Shown here: in pieces, positions 50,508 to 63,500 of the stretch | How positions within the stretch are numbered: position 1 is the stretch's first letter | Layout of the letters: the number at the start of each line of letters is the position of its first letter | Assembly: GCF_002443255.2 (NCBI RefSeq) | Contig: NW_019211456.1 | Coordinates: 54,725,743 to 54,789,742 of the forward strand | DNA: 64,000 nucleotides | Origin: Varroa destructor | Taxonomy: Eukaryota > Arthropoda > Arachnida > Mesostigmata > Varroidae | Direction: 5' to 3' | Translations under genes and position numbers: made by a program | Notes under the pieces: generated by a model | Databases searched by the model: none | What the model saw: only the letters and a program-made list of their open reading frames with translations | Told to the model about the DNA's origin: nothing

Positions 50508-53500
50508 TTGAGCATGTAGGAGAAACTTGACTGCTGCGCTTCGGCCTTTTCCGTTATCACTGGTAGTGCTTATGCTCTTGTGCCAAATATATGTGGGGAC
50601 AGAAAGCCCAATGCACCGTTGGCCAGGTAAGACAGGAAATGGGATTAACGATAGGTTATTCATTTTATAGTGGAGCAACTAAACCCAGGAACAGTTCAAC
50701 GGTAAAACCCTGGTTTGCATCCGTAATATTATATAAAGGTATATATGACGTATTTAAAGCTACATTGGTAGGATTGTTTTTATGTGTAGATGGACCAGTT
50801 ATTGTTTCCACAAATTTGGACAGATGATTCCCGGCACACCAACTCTTTAAAAGCGTTCTCAAATGATTCGGCAGTACCGAATCCGATCAGTCCATACCTG
50901 ATATATTAAAATTATCTAAAAAGTATAGCAGACTTCGTTACCTGACCGAAACACTCCATAACAACGCATCGTGAGCTGCATTACTAGGACAGTTGCATTC
51001 AAGTCTAACTAATTCCCCCTTGTATTATACATCGGGTGACAAAGCTTGCATTTTATGAGGAATTTCAAGTTCACAACGTCTCAAATTATAATTAATAAGG
51101 GTGAAATATAGAATGGAAAAAAGTAGAGGGAAAGAGTGTGAAAACAAAAGGGGGAACTGGAGAAAACCCATTTGTTGTACAAAAGTGGAGGTCTATATAG
51201 GTGCGTTTATGTGGAACTAAATGGAGCCCCATCTCCTTGTCGTTGTGTCTTGCAAAAACCTGTATAAACTTGTTGTTCTACTATTTGATGGAGCTCACAC
51301 CTTCTGAATATTCCTATCAATGTCGTGAAGGCCTTTACATTCAATGGAATGGGTTATGAGCCGTGAACCATACATCGAACTTAACTTTAAATTTTTCACC
51401 AGAGAGTATATATTATCTTCTGAATTCGGAACAGGGATGGAATACGTTGACAGGTAAAGATTGTTTTGACGGATGAAGCTAGCGAAGTCGCTAAGTATAT
51501 TTTCTATGACGTTTTACAATTTATCAGTAATGCCATTTCTCTGCATGCTACATTTTGCGTCGTCATTTAGCCTGGCTTCGATAAGAAGTAGTTTATACAG
51601 TTCGGTTGGTTGATAGAACTGCTACCAGGTGTATGGTACCTCCCTCCCTCAAGCCTGTTTCATTCGAGCCAACATCGTTGTCCACTATATTTGATACGTA
51701 CTAGGGAAAACGGTCTATAGTATTGCACAATACCGAATTCATCAACTCTTTAGCCACAGTATCCGTTGTCAGAAATACCACTCCTGCTTTGGCGACACCT
51801 CAACTCTGCTTTCTAAAAGAGATTCCAACGTAGGAGTGACTAACCCCGTTGGCGAATAGGTGCACCTACGGATCTAAACGAACACAACAGATAAAAAGAA
51901 GTTTGTCTACTAACGGAAGAATCTACTAAACAAGTTGATAACTTCTATATCTACGTTTATAGCTTTCCATTTTTTAATATTTTTAGGTTATGTTTCCTTA
52001 GTATCGATTGTGGTCAATAGACCCTAAGGTAGTTTTCGATAATATAAGGTGTCTGACCTAGTTGAGTGAGTTAAATGACAGACTACATTCTGACGTTTTA
52101 AAGAATGCTGGTTGTAAATCGAAAAAGCTGTTTTAAAGAGTCGAGTGATTTATAACAATTTTCTAACGTATTGAAAGATTAGTCTTCGTGTGTTTTACGT
52201 TTTAGTAGTTTTCAAGAAGATTAAAGATACTACTTATTTCACTATTTAAATTCACTGTCTATGTTTAAATTCTTTGAACGAGCACACATGTAAGTGACAT
52301 ATTAATTATCTCGTCAGGAGACAGTGTGGCCACTTATTGATAATGCAGAAGATCACCGAAGTGTTTAAACTTGGATAAAAAGTTGTCGTGTCGATCTTAC
52401 TATCCGCCTCCTACCCATGTATTCTCTCAACATTGGATAATGTGTTGGCAAACCTCGTTCACATTTTAGTCGTAACTGGGAGACTTCTTTGCACAGATTT
52501 GAATCGCATCCATGCATATAAGCATAAACAGTCCATCTTCAAGCATTTTTCGTTGTAAGCAATTTTTCGTATATCGATTTAGTTAAAATTTCAATCTATT
52601 TTAACTCAGACAAGTAGGTAAAAGTACAGCGAAATCGTGAAAATGGATAAGCTTTCATGGATAAACAAATGAACGAACTAAAGTAGCATGTGATGCCCTG
52701 GTAGTCCCTAAAAGCCAAGTCCCGTCTTAGGTAACGATCCAAAATGATTACTCCATAACAGTATTACGATATCGATCATCAATATCGAAGTAATGACGAG
52801 TTGGTGTTTGTTCTTAACGACGACATATCGTCATTACCCGAATAATCACTTTCTGACGTTGTTTCCCACTAACAGTAATCAGGCTCCAGAATTTTTTTTC
52901 ACATGATGACCAACATTGTATGATGAGTATGCATTCGTTAATTCTTGGCCTTACCTTTCCAATTTACAGAGTGAATGTCTCGTATCAGGTAGCCTTCGCC
53001 TCACACCAATGCGTTCGGAGACTAAGGTGTTAAACGCGTGTCTTTGATAACCTTGTTGTTTGGCACGTTGTTCTCGAGAGTTACGAATAAGGCCAAGTTT
53101 CAAAATCTCGCCTGTCTTCTCCGCAAATTCACTCTGAAACAAATGTGAGTTCACTTGAGTAATCTTGCTGCTATACAGACATTCATCACAGTCAGAAGAC
53201 GTCAAGATATAATAGGTAATTCGTCATAAAATATTCGGTTCAGAGATTTCAATAAAAAATTGTTTTGAAGTATTTATTTGGATTGCTTCTGCGGTAAGCC
53301 GATCAATTGTGAGGTAAATACCTAGAACAATTCATATCAACAAGGGTCATATTTAAATTGTCTATGATAAACTGCTAACTTCAGTATGAAGAATTCGGAA
53401 GAAAACTGTAGCTCTACTTCTTGAATCGTTTGGAGTCAAGTTTGCATGTTTAAATCGCAAGGTATTCTAGACTAACGAAATTAAAAGTTAAATTGATATA

Positions 53501-54579
53501 AAACTATCAACGGACGGAATCTTAGTTGAGCAGATTTTTGTGTATATACAATAGGATCATGAATTTCAATATGTTACGCTTTATGTTCAGATTAAATTAT
53601 TAGCTAAATAGAACTTTAAAAAGGAATATATGTTAAGCAATTAAGCGATAAGCATAATAAAGGGATCCGGACTAAAGTACCTTATTTCTGCGTCTTGCAC
53701 TAGACTTATTGCATCAACTTCAGGCATTGGTTTGGCGGGTATGCCTTAAACGCCTTTAAGGAAAATATAGTTATTTATTTATTAGTATTTGAAGTATAAT
53801 AAACTAATTGGAACAAATTAAATATTTTGCAGAGACAGATCACAGATGAGTGAAATACTTAATGGTTCGTAATTGTATGTCAACCAGCTATTTGTCTTCC
53901 TTTCCCTCTCCTCTTTTAAAAGTCACAATACAAACAATTGTTCTAATCTTAGATTTTGTCATGTATTGTTACATAGATCACATATGTAAACCAAATGACT
54001 GTAAAACTACCAGCTTGCATGAACAAATAATTGATTCAATTGACGCTTAGTTTAATATTTTTTAATAAGTTAGCCAAAGCTGAAATATATCGTAGTTTAA
54101 ATGTATGTAGGACATATATTAAACAGAAAAAATAAAAAAAGGTTAATGGTTAATATATATATGTATTCGATTATTTATCCTTTGCACAACAAGAAGTTTT
54201 AACATCAGTAGTTATTGATATCATATTGAGTTAAAGAGTGTTCAAATAAACTGCAAAAATAAATCGACTGTTTTTAAGCGAATATAAAATGTAAGGTTCA
54301 GTAACTTCTCCATAAATAGTGATAATTCTATAATCAATATGATTGTTGCGGTTATACTATTTTCTTTCTGTTCAAAAGAAGTTTGCTTAGCGACTTTCCG
54401 ATAACACAAATTAATAGAAACGATTATTGTACCTTGTCTTCGTGCGTGTATGCTTTCACCGATGTATAACGCATCTTTAGATGTGTCTTCTGTCCACCAA
54501 AGTAACTGAGGTAGTAGAAAATGAATAAAAGACTCCATAACACTAGACCTAAAACCCCGCATAACACCTTCGACCGCAT
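42433..54579 (-). CDS. GALNT11: Polypeptide N-acetylgalactosaminyltransferase, GALNT11/Pgant35A-like (complete, 5 exons)
   Basis: This is a Golgi type II membrane enzyme that transfers GalNAc from UDP-GalNAc to Ser/Thr, starting mucin-type O-glycans. Exons, 5' to 3' on the minus strand: 54579-54433, 53133-52955, 47453-47258, 45791-45094 and 42931-42433. They join in phase to 572 aa (human GALNT11 is 608). Order: short cytosolic tail and signal anchor (about residues 5-25, [20 protein letters not shown]); stem; GT-A fold with [20 protein letters not shown], metal-binding DSH (D206-H208 in FLDSHVEV), [11 protein letters not shown] and [17 protein letters not shown], and [12 protein letters not shown]; then a C-terminal ricin-type lectin domain (about 438-572) with CLDGGGKG and a [17 protein letters not shown] and [16 protein letters not shown] specifically resemble human GALNT11. 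Start choice: Met at 54579 gives the short tail typical of the family; in-frame Mets at 54615 and 54678 are alternatives. Confidence 0.94.
42932..45093 (-). other. GALNT11: GALNT11-like intron 4
   Basis: AT-rich intron. It contains a perfect 16-bp palindrome at 43201-43216 and a weak mariner-end-like string (ttaggtggctaaaa) at 44603. No coding feature is seen. Confidence 0.75.
43201..43216. repeat. Perfect 16-bp palindrome centred on CACGTG
   Basis: The sequence cgttgcacgtgcaacg equals its own reverse complement and carries the E-box core CACGTG. It is intronic; any function is unknown. Confidence 0.95.
45094..45791 (-). CDS. GALNT11: GALNT11-like exon 4 (catalytic core)
   Basis: The exon encodes [20 protein letters not shown], the DSH metal site, [19 protein letters not shown], the [16 protein letters not shown] loop and the Gal/GalNAc-T motif, ending CKSFDW with the Trp codon split. 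The acceptor is gtcttgcag and the donor is gtgagt. Confidence 0.96.
45792..47257 (-). other. GALNT11: GALNT11-like intron 3
   Basis: It contains the TA microsatellite listed at 45936-45980. No other feature is recognised. Confidence 0.8.
45936..45980. repeat. (AT)n microsatellite
   Basis: An uninterrupted AT dinucleotide run of about 45 bases in a GALNT11-like intron. Confidence 0.97.
47258..47453 (-). CDS. GALNT11: GALNT11-like exon 3
   Basis: The exon encodes [20 protein letters not shown] through [20 protein letters not shown] to FIQRHEK, the first UDP-binding part of the GT-A fold. The acceptor is ctttcag and the donor is gtatat, phase 0. Confidence 0.95.
47454..48989 (-). other. GALNT11: GALNT11-like intron 2, proximal part
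   Basis: AT-rich intron with no recognised feature. Confidence 0.7.
48990..49447 (+). mobile_element. Degenerate R1-like non-LTR retrotransposon, C-terminal fragment
   Basis: The plus strand, antisense to the host gene, reads the end of a non-LTR retrotransposon ORF2 across several frames. [13 protein letters not shown] and then [15 protein letters not shown] match the segment after reverse transcriptase. [16 protein letters not shown] matches the WQxxW stretch. From 49253, [40 protein letters not shown] and [14 protein letters not shown] correspond to the TQxLTGHGxF and C-x2-C zinc-knuckle region of R1/LOA-type elements. The knuckle His position is Tyr, and stops and a frameshift occur near 49224. 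It is truncated at both ends and inactive. Confidence 0.72.
49448..52954 (-). other. GALNT11: GALNT11-like intron 2, distal part
   Basis: No gene is recognised. It contains the TA microsatellite at 50470-50516. Open frames on both strands around 50.5-50.9 kb show no family motif. Confidence 0.6.
50470..50516. repeat. (AT)n microsatellite
   Basis: An uninterrupted AT dinucleotide run of about 46 bases. It produces a spurious Tyr-Ile repeat in translated frames. Confidence 0.97.
52955..53133 (-). CDS. GALNT11: GALNT11-like exon 2
   Basis: The exon encodes [20 protein letters not shown], then [17 protein letters not shown] and [12 protein letters not shown], colinear with human GALNT11 ahead of the catalytic domain. 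The acceptor is catttgtttcag and the donor is gtaagg after a split Arg codon. Confidence 0.9.
53134..54432 (-). other. GALNT11: GALNT11-like intron 1
   Basis: A 1.3-kb AT-rich intron separating the signal-anchor exon from the stem exon. A short extra stem exon cannot be excluded, but the two exons already join in frame. Confidence 0.75.
54433..54579 (-). CDS. GALNT11: GALNT11-like exon 1 (signal anchor)
   Basis: The exon encodes [20 protein letters not shown], a short tail plus membrane anchor, then a stem ending YTHEDK. The donor is gtacaa, phase 0. The frame is also open upstream to an ATG at 54678, so the true start could be earlier. Confidence 0.75.
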
Positions 54580-57500
54580 GACGGCACCTTCTAACGGAGG
54601 TGCGGTGATTGTCATTGCTTTTAACGCAGTCAACACATTGAGGGGCGTACCAGCAGTCATCCAGCACACAAATCGCACAGCGTCCGTAGATTATTCAACA
54701 CAAGGTTCTTAGTTCCTTTGTAAAATATGGTGATGGATGAATGATGAAGGAATTCCATGCCTGGTACCGCATTTTTATTCAACAAAAACAAAGTAATACT
54801 ACTTAAGAGGGACGGGGGGGTATACAAAATGGTTTCCCAGAATTTTAATGATGGATTAATACAACATTTCGGCATTTTGTCTTGAAGTATAAGTGCGCAT
54901 TCATTTATCGCGTATTTTGCGATTACTCTCTGCCATTTCGATTTTTCTGCATTTTTATTCCATTACAGTGCGCTACAGAGAGTCCTGTGTAACTTCATAT
55001 CTATTCAATTCGCTAACGTGATGCGGTAAACAATTCCATCTCGGAGAACACAAGAGCGACACAGAAGAATGTACACATTTGCTTGGTCAAATATAATTGA
55101 TTCATTAATCCTGTCGTCACAACTAGGACATAGTGTGATGTACAATAGCTCAGAATTACGTACAGACTGCACCTGCATAAAAAGGGGTAACCGACAGATC
55201 AGCTATGCACACTCCTCCTTTTCAGTGGGCACCTCGTGTTGGCGCCATCTTGGATCAAAAGTCGGGAAGAGTGTGTGCAAGTAGGCGGTCAATAAACTGA
55301 CTTTTGATTAACTGTATTTGTACTTGATTTGATTTTATCATAACATCACGGAGGGGAACGCGGTAGAATGACGTGCCTGATGTCTAAGAAATATACGGTG
55401 TCTAAGTAATGCTGACAGGCTCAGGTATGTTAGCATACCAGGAACAACTATTAAAAATGAAGTTTGTTTCTGAAGACAAGATTTATCTTATGAGCATGCA
55501 TATAGTAAAGGTACTTTATAATATTACAGTGTAACTACTGATAAATTGGCGATATAAACTGCGATAACGCTAGCCTAACCAGTGCGTTCAATTGGAAAAT
55601 CCTTCAATTAGGAAATAATATGTGTTTTCATTGAAATGTCGTCTACCTGATAGTCTAGCGACAATTTTTTAACTCAGACGGCGTGCAAAATCGGTATAAA
55701 AATATTTTTCCGATTTTTTTGGCATACTCTGGGCACCAATATGCAAACTAATAGTATATAGCCATTTGTTTTAAATTTAGGTTCGAAATTTTACGCCCAT
55801 GATGCACAAATTACTTAGATATTAGCAGAAGTCTGTGTGTTCTACTATATGCGCGCGTATATCGATTTTCATTATTAGCCTGCGTAGCAAAAATGTCTAC
55901 CTTTCCTTTCAGTAAACCTTTTTTTTTATTTACTTGTTAATAAATTTACAACATACGTTATAACCTTTGTAACTGCTAATTGATCCTCCACAAAAAATTA
56001 GCACAGACAAACTAGAAACTTGATAAATAATAAATACGTAGTGAATAGGAGTAATCATATATCCTATAGGAGCATAAAAAGTGTTGCGTGTAAAATCATG
56101 GTTTCAAATGAAATATGCGGCTGTTAGCCTCTATGCTGTAAGCTTTTGATTTCGATTTTGGAGAATAAAATACAAACTAAATTTACTCCGGTCGAGAAAT
56201 GGGTAAATTTTTGACCAGAGAAATCAATAAGAAAAGGTGATATGTTTCATCGAGTATACAAGCCCATTAACTCGTTTTAGAGAGCAAATGTTTGGGCTCA
56301 TACTGATTAGCTAGTCGATGGATAATAAAATGAAGCGCTTCGCTGTAATAGAGTATAGGGAAAGATTTTGGCGATTTCGGTGCTTCTATCGACGTCCTTA
56401 AGCTTAAGGATTAAAAAAAAATCAAAATAAGAAAGAAAGCTAATTGAAAATCTCAATAAACAAAATTTGAGATTTGGAGAAGACATCCCACGTATGCTCT
56501 AATGAAACAGGCATTTTACAGTTCGACGCCAAAAATGTTGTTATTTAAAATTGTTACTAAATCGAAATACCTGGGAAGAGTCGCGTTAATTTAACGTTAC
56601 CCTAAGTTTCCTCAAATAAAAATTAGAAATTAGTTTTTTATCTTCACCCGTATGTAAGATCTTTATGAATAATAAAGAAAAGCATAAAATAATGCGCTAA
56701 CATCAATTGGGCATTGAAAAATATAAATATTACGCGTTTGGACCCAAATTTCACAAGAGATATTACAAAATTATTCGAATGCAACATGGCTTGTTCGGCA
56801 ATCTCGTGCAACTTAAAAACCGCCACAAGCAACTTGTGTATACAAGGCAAAACGAAATATCCTAAACAGTTTGAAAAAATCATTTGACTGTTGAAAGCCT
56901 ATAATTTATCTTTGTAAGCCACAGGGTAAGGCAAACGTATCTTAACACTTTGAAAAAAGGTCCTTTGACTACTTGCAGACCTTTTGGCAGTGTTTATTTT
57001 GTATTTACTAAAGTAGAAGGATATACGCAAGTTATTGCACTGAAGAGCGGATTTAACTGTGTAACCTAATTGTAACAGAAGCACCCTAACACCATCCGTA
57101 TGATTTCTATGGTATTATATCTAAAATACTGTGGTCGTTCAACCGGTTTTATTAATTAATATCAGGATAGCACAGTTTAAGTTCTGTGTTGTAAATGTTT
57201 CAATTTATAATGAATACTGAGCTATGGAATTTTTTAAAATATGATTATAGCATTCATACCGACGATTTCAATGTAAAAAAGTCTTCGGTATTATGGTTTT
57301 ATGCGTCTAGCACTAAGGATTTGCCTCCGTTAGAAAGTATATTGGTAGATATTGCTTAACTTTACAGATTTACGGAACGGCATGGTAAATATACTAGCAC
57401 CTACTACCCTTTATATAAATTCCCTATATTTCCTTGATTACCCGGTTATTAATCCTTTTTGCCAATGCGGAAATTTCAATCGGCATTGCTCCATATTTGT

Positions 57501-60500
57501 TAATTGAATGGCAATGCACTCAGAAGATTAGTATTAACGATTCACAGCACTCTTCCATTTTATCACAAATATGCCTAAAGAGCAATGTGACTTCGAGACA
57601 AGATCGTCGTTCAGCTAAATGATAATAAAATGGTAAATTGCGCTTTTAGCATACACCACTATAGTACTTTCTAAAATGCTCAGAACATAGTGTTATATTA
57701 CTGAGTATTATATTATACGAACTGGTATTAAGGTGTCCCTGCGTCGAACGAAAATTATAATTTGTGTTTCTTCCACAACATTGAGAGAGTAAATTGAGGA
57801 TTTTTTAAGACTTTTAAATTGTGAAAAGATTCTTGCCCCTTTTCTGTATATCTAAACGATGCTACAATGAGTCTTTAGAGAACTTACGATAACGATAGAA
57901 TAACGGTATTTTATTCTAATCAATCACAAGTGTGAGGTGTGAACGTGTGTAATGTCACTCATTCCTCATGGACATTGTGGCTATGGCGGCCGCGTTGCCA
58001 AATTTTATATCTCTCCATCGATAGCCCTTGTAATTTGCAAAACTCAACCTTTCAATTCGCAGCGACTTTTCAAGTGAATCGGAAACTCCTAATGGAAGAT
58101 TTGGACATCTAAGTTCTGCCCTTCTTAAAGTCTCAATTGGCAATGGATGCGAGTTGTTACTGTAAAGGCGAGTATGTCTGCAGCTGGCTTTTTTCTGCTA
58201 GCGTGCTGACAAAACTTGATAGTGCTATACCGCGACTGACGTGCTAGAGAAAGAACTAAACTACGGTCTTGAGAACATATGTGCCTTACTTCTATGATAA
58301 AGCATGATAGTGGAACCGCTTTTAAGCAAATTTAATGTGTTCTCTCTAAGTGGATATTAGGGTTATGACGAAAATGCTGTTTGTCTAAACTTTCTCGGAC
58401 CCCCTTTCTTAAACCTTGACAAAGGACAGCCAACAGAAGCAATTAAACGATTGTCAGGACGAAGATTGTCATAAGTACCCTTACCGTATTACTCTACTGA
58501 AGGAGACGGAAACTCGTGAAAACAGGCTCCGGCCCCAGAGAGTCATATAGCTAATACCGGCGTTTCATACGATCTTCAGTGTTATCCGCGATGTCTCGTA
58601 GTTCGGTGTACCTATTCTAGATAATATGATTTATAATAATAAGATTTACAATAGATTTAGGTGACGTTTTGCTGTAAGACCTCTGTCTCTCCCGCAAGAT
58701 TTCCTTCAACAGTCAACGACGTGGCTTTGGACTAGCAGAAGAACGAGTTTAAGCTTCATTGAAAAGCCTTCCCATTTGGCTGGAGTTAAATTGCAGTGAA
58801 TGCGCAAGACCTGACTATGCGGAAATTCGGAGAAGGACTAAGGTCTGCCAAGGTTTCCATTATAAAAGTACAAAATTTCTCGATCTAAAAAAATGCTGGA
58901 TATTCGTAACTGACATCATGGTTCGTTCAAGATGTATAAACATTGGGGCATAATAATGATCCTTTTTACATATGGGATCACATCTTAGCAAAAGTTCATC
59001 CATTATTCATTGTAAATACCCCAAATAAGACTTTGGTTTCGATGGTGGTGACGTAATTATTAAAGATCATTTAACCATCGATTGTTCGGCGGACAACCTG
59101 AATTTTCACTCTTCGTAAACTTGAGTTCGAATTCTGTCTGGATTGTTGAGGTTGTCAGGAGGACTCTCGTAAGATCAAGTGTCTTAACTATGGAGGTGAA
59201 TGGATATGCTTCTTCCTCGTAATGTTTGCAACGTCGAACAACTCCTGATATTTTTTACCTGAAATTTTTGAGACTGACTGTCGGCAGAGCTGACGAGATT
59301 GCGCCTGACCCATTCGACGGTTGTAAGTGACAAGACTTAGTTTCACACGCTTTTGCGAGGAAACATTGACGTAGTGACTGGCGACGATAGGGATGTTGTA
59401 GACACTGCTGCCTATTAGTTGGTCTACTTTACGCGTGAAAAACAGCTGATGAGGTGTACTGCGACTCCCTTGGCAAAGGTCACCAGTGCTGTTGTGTCGG
59501 TTCAGTAAGTGATTCTGTTACATTTCCGCTTTCTTCTTGGTTTTTTTGATATCTAGCCATAAAATAGAATGCCCGTTAAAAAAATTCAAAGCTATTACAC
59601 GTACGTAGCACACGAAGACATAAGCACTAAACAACTTGTTATAGCTAGACAGATTTATAGGCTGAAATTTTGTTAGTTATTCAAAGATCGAGAAAAAACG
59701 ATTGTTACAAATTTAGCCAACTCACAGAAGAGGACTTATCCCGGCCCATAATTTATCCTTCAATAAATGGGGTACTTCCAAGGATACAATACTGTCGTGT
59801 TTAAAAGTTTTCAAAGGAGGGAAAGAGCATAAGCTTTTCCACATCCTATCATAACAGAAACACTAACCAAGGCTGGGCGTTACTATAACGACGCCAAGCA
59901 GCTCGTGTAGCGTCCAACTAAAGGATGGATTCTTCCTGGCGAGCGATTCCTCTTCCAAAGATTCCTTCAAAGGCGATAGGACTAGTTGGGATAAAAGTCA
60001 GGCATATAAGAACGACGGAGAACCTGCCGAAGCAGCGGTACCAGATGCTGTTCTGCCGATAAGCGCGATGATAAACCTAAAGAGAGAAGAGCAAACAAAT
60101 GGTAAAGACGTACAGATCGTAAACGAAGGTATATATAAATAAGCTCAAAACAAAAGCGGGAACCAAAGAACCTGCAACAACGACTTCGAAAACGACAACC
60201 ACTGTTTTTAGGATATCCCCATCCGATCTGTTATTCTTGGAACGTGAAACCAAAAGTAAAGCGAACGAGGAACAAGGAAATAATACGGATAAGTTAGAAA
60301 TGACCCCTCAGTGGGTTATAAAGACTGCTTCGAGAACTTCACCGCGTCAGTTCAATCAGTAAAAGCAAAAAAAAAAGTGAACAAAACAGCAATATGCGGA
60401 GTTCGATCGGCTTATAAGTCATATATCCACGGTGGCATTAGAACATCCAGAACTCTGAAATTGCCGATGTACATTTTTGATGCCGTTTCTGTGTCAAATG

Positions 60501-63500
60501 CGCTGTCCCTTTTCCCCAGATAAAAGTCCGTGTGATTTCAATTGCGATAGTTTCAATCTCTATGCAATGAAAGAGAGTACATCAAATATATACCAAAACA
60601 TTATGTTTGTATTTTATATGGTTTAATTGTGTGACTTGCTGAACACCTCCAGACAGCCCAATAGTTCGACTCCGGTTTAGATTATTATTATCACTGTCAC
60701 TAATCTATCACCATACCTTACCTTCTCACAGATTTTATTTCCTATCAGGTGCAGGAGTGCACCAATAAATCAATTATTTTTGTTGTTTTTGAACTACAAT
60801 ATATAGTGATAACATAGGTTTTTTTTAAAGTTCTTCGACCTTGTCTTTACATTATACAATTGTCTGTCGTTTTTGGCTTTTAGAAAAATGTAAATAAACA
60901 AATAGACGAAAATAGAAGTGATTCAGGATTCTCTTTTTTACCGCACTGAGACTAAACAAATTTTCCAAAATACGAGTACATCCGCAGTAGGTGAAGTAAA
61001 CATCGAGTCTTGCAACGTTTGGCTACTTGAGGCAAATCGATTTCATTGAAGTTTTGTAGTTTTTTGCTGAAAACTTATTGTAGGGTGATATGTGAAAGCA
61101 AGTACTAATATAAATGAAGACGGAAGGTCTTAGTCATTCAATAAGGCAAGGTTTCTGCAGCAATCAGAGTTAGAGCTTCCAGTGGAAAGTTTGAGCAGTA
61201 AAACGAAATTAAAAGCACCAGCTTTTTCGACTTGTAGTTAATGTTATGTAAGCGGATTTGGCTCTATCTCTGTACTCAGGAGTGGCAATAAACTCCAGTT
61301 AAAGATGCTGTGTAACTAGTGGGTAATCAAAGAGCGAAGTTACCAAATTTAGCGGACCGCAGAAGTTCAATGAGTGCATTTAATTAATGATTATAATAAT
61401 TTTAACCAGCGACATCTTATCAACAGTCCAATTTTCAGCTATCCTAACTGTGAAAGTATCTATCGAATACAAAGTTGCAATGTGAACATATACAAATGCA
61501 GCTTGATATAGAGAAGTGGAAGTAGATGATAAGAGAAAATATACGTAAGTACACGTCTACATGCACGCTTCCGGATGATTATTGACCGTTCTATTCAGAT
61601 TTCGCTGTCTTCGTAGACCAGGCTTATTGCATGTGCTAGAGATTAATTAAATTGAACCTATAAGTGAGGTAAATGTTATGTTACAAGAAGCCATATTAAC
61701 TACAATGATCAATATAAATTGAACCTCAACTGCCGTCTAGAATAGGAAAGTAAAAATTGTATATACATGAATTTTGCTGCGTGTGCAGGCTTAGTTCACT
61801 ACAGCAGGATACAGGATCTTCCCGGCTAATAGCAATACATACAAGGCAGTATTTTCACTAAGATAAACCTTTTTATAACGAAACGTAGCCTTATTCAGAA
61901 TCGACATTCAAGTTATGTATTATTTTATTTATTTAGCTGGTTTAAATTTTAGTGGAACCTCTATGTTTAATATTTCAAGATCATGTGAGGCTAGGGATGA
62001 GCTTGTGTGTTTCAGGCAATTTGTAGCAACACCTATTTATAACAAGAATTAAGGTAAAATAGGAATGACTATAGACTGAACGCACAAGCGTCAGTGACCT
62101 GCAGTCTATTCGATAAGTTTCTGTCGATCATATAAATTTTGGCCGGTACGGACACAAATAGCCCCAGCAGCAAGACTTCTCTAAGGAGAAATCAGCATCT
62201 ACTCAACTCCTTCAAACGGTTTACGTTGGTCGTTACTTGTAAAAAGAACTTTTTTTAATCGCACAGGGTGTACCAGCGGAATATATTTTCTTATTCTGAC
62301 TTCAACAAAAGTTATAATGCATTTTTTTTATTAAAGATCGTTAATCTAGATTAGTTCTTCAATTAATCATTTTGTAGGGTTGCTAGTTTTCTTTATTTAT
62401 AGAACTTCGGAATTTTCTCATAATTTTTTTTTGTTGATATCAGTGGGTTTGATTGGGTTAAAGCAGGTAAAAGCGGAGCCCATGATGTATGCGGCTCTAA
62501 TGTGCGCACTGCCGTATACAGAATAGGGCATTCAAATAAGCACAAATTTTGTTGGAAAGCTTCTAATAGTGGGCACCCGTTCATTTGCTATTTTTGGCAC
62601 CGAGGAAAACCAATTTTTTTCTAGAACAAAACGACAAACTCATTACAACAAATGTAATATAGTGTCTTGCCGTTTAATAACGTATAATAGACAACAAAGT
62701 TATAGTACTGTTATAGCCGAGTAGAGAATATCACGTTCTGAGCAGGGCCAGAAAATAGGGGGGAAATAGAAATATCTCTGCGTCGGAAGCATTGTGACAA
62801 GATAATGAATTTCCTTGGATCCCCAAAGGAGAAGACGTAGGCCCCCTATTTCGGCAACCTATTTTGAGAAATTCGAGGAGGATTTGCACGCAACAAGCGA
62901 AAAATAGTAAAATGGTTCATATTTTTCATCGTAAAAACATTAAGTACAATAATAGGTGGTAAAACTCAAGGTTTATTATCTCCTGACTTTTTAAAGATGA
63001 AACGTCAAGAAATTGGCTCAACTAGTAAACTAGTTTTGTATACTTTATAAATGAAAGACTAAGACCAGTGCATAGTTCTTAGATCTTCTGTCTCCTTGTT
63101 AAAAAATAAAGCGGTGCAATTAACAGCTTGTAGACAGACGCAGACGAACTTCGTACGAAAAGCAAAATTTTACTGCAGTGTATTGGAACACCACATACCC
63201 TTTTTAGAAAATGTCGATTTTAAACTATGTAATGTATGTTGTATTACAAATTATCCCATTTTCTTCTGTAATATATCCTGTGCTTTCATTATAATCAAAC
63301 CATCACTTTGGTACCGTTAACCCGTTATATCTTATGAGTATTCTAGTTATTGGGTTATTCGAGATGAAACTAACGTTAGAGTTTTCATGTAAATAGTGCG
63401 CCACTTAGGACACTACGAAAGTATTTTGTAAATTCGATGTTTTTTTAAAATCATATCTTGCGCCATTGTCTAAATCTCGAACCATTAAGCAACTTTTCTA

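Noticed and set aside
50466..50678. ORF ending in a Tyr-Ile repeat
   Set aside because: The repeat is the translation of the TA microsatellite.
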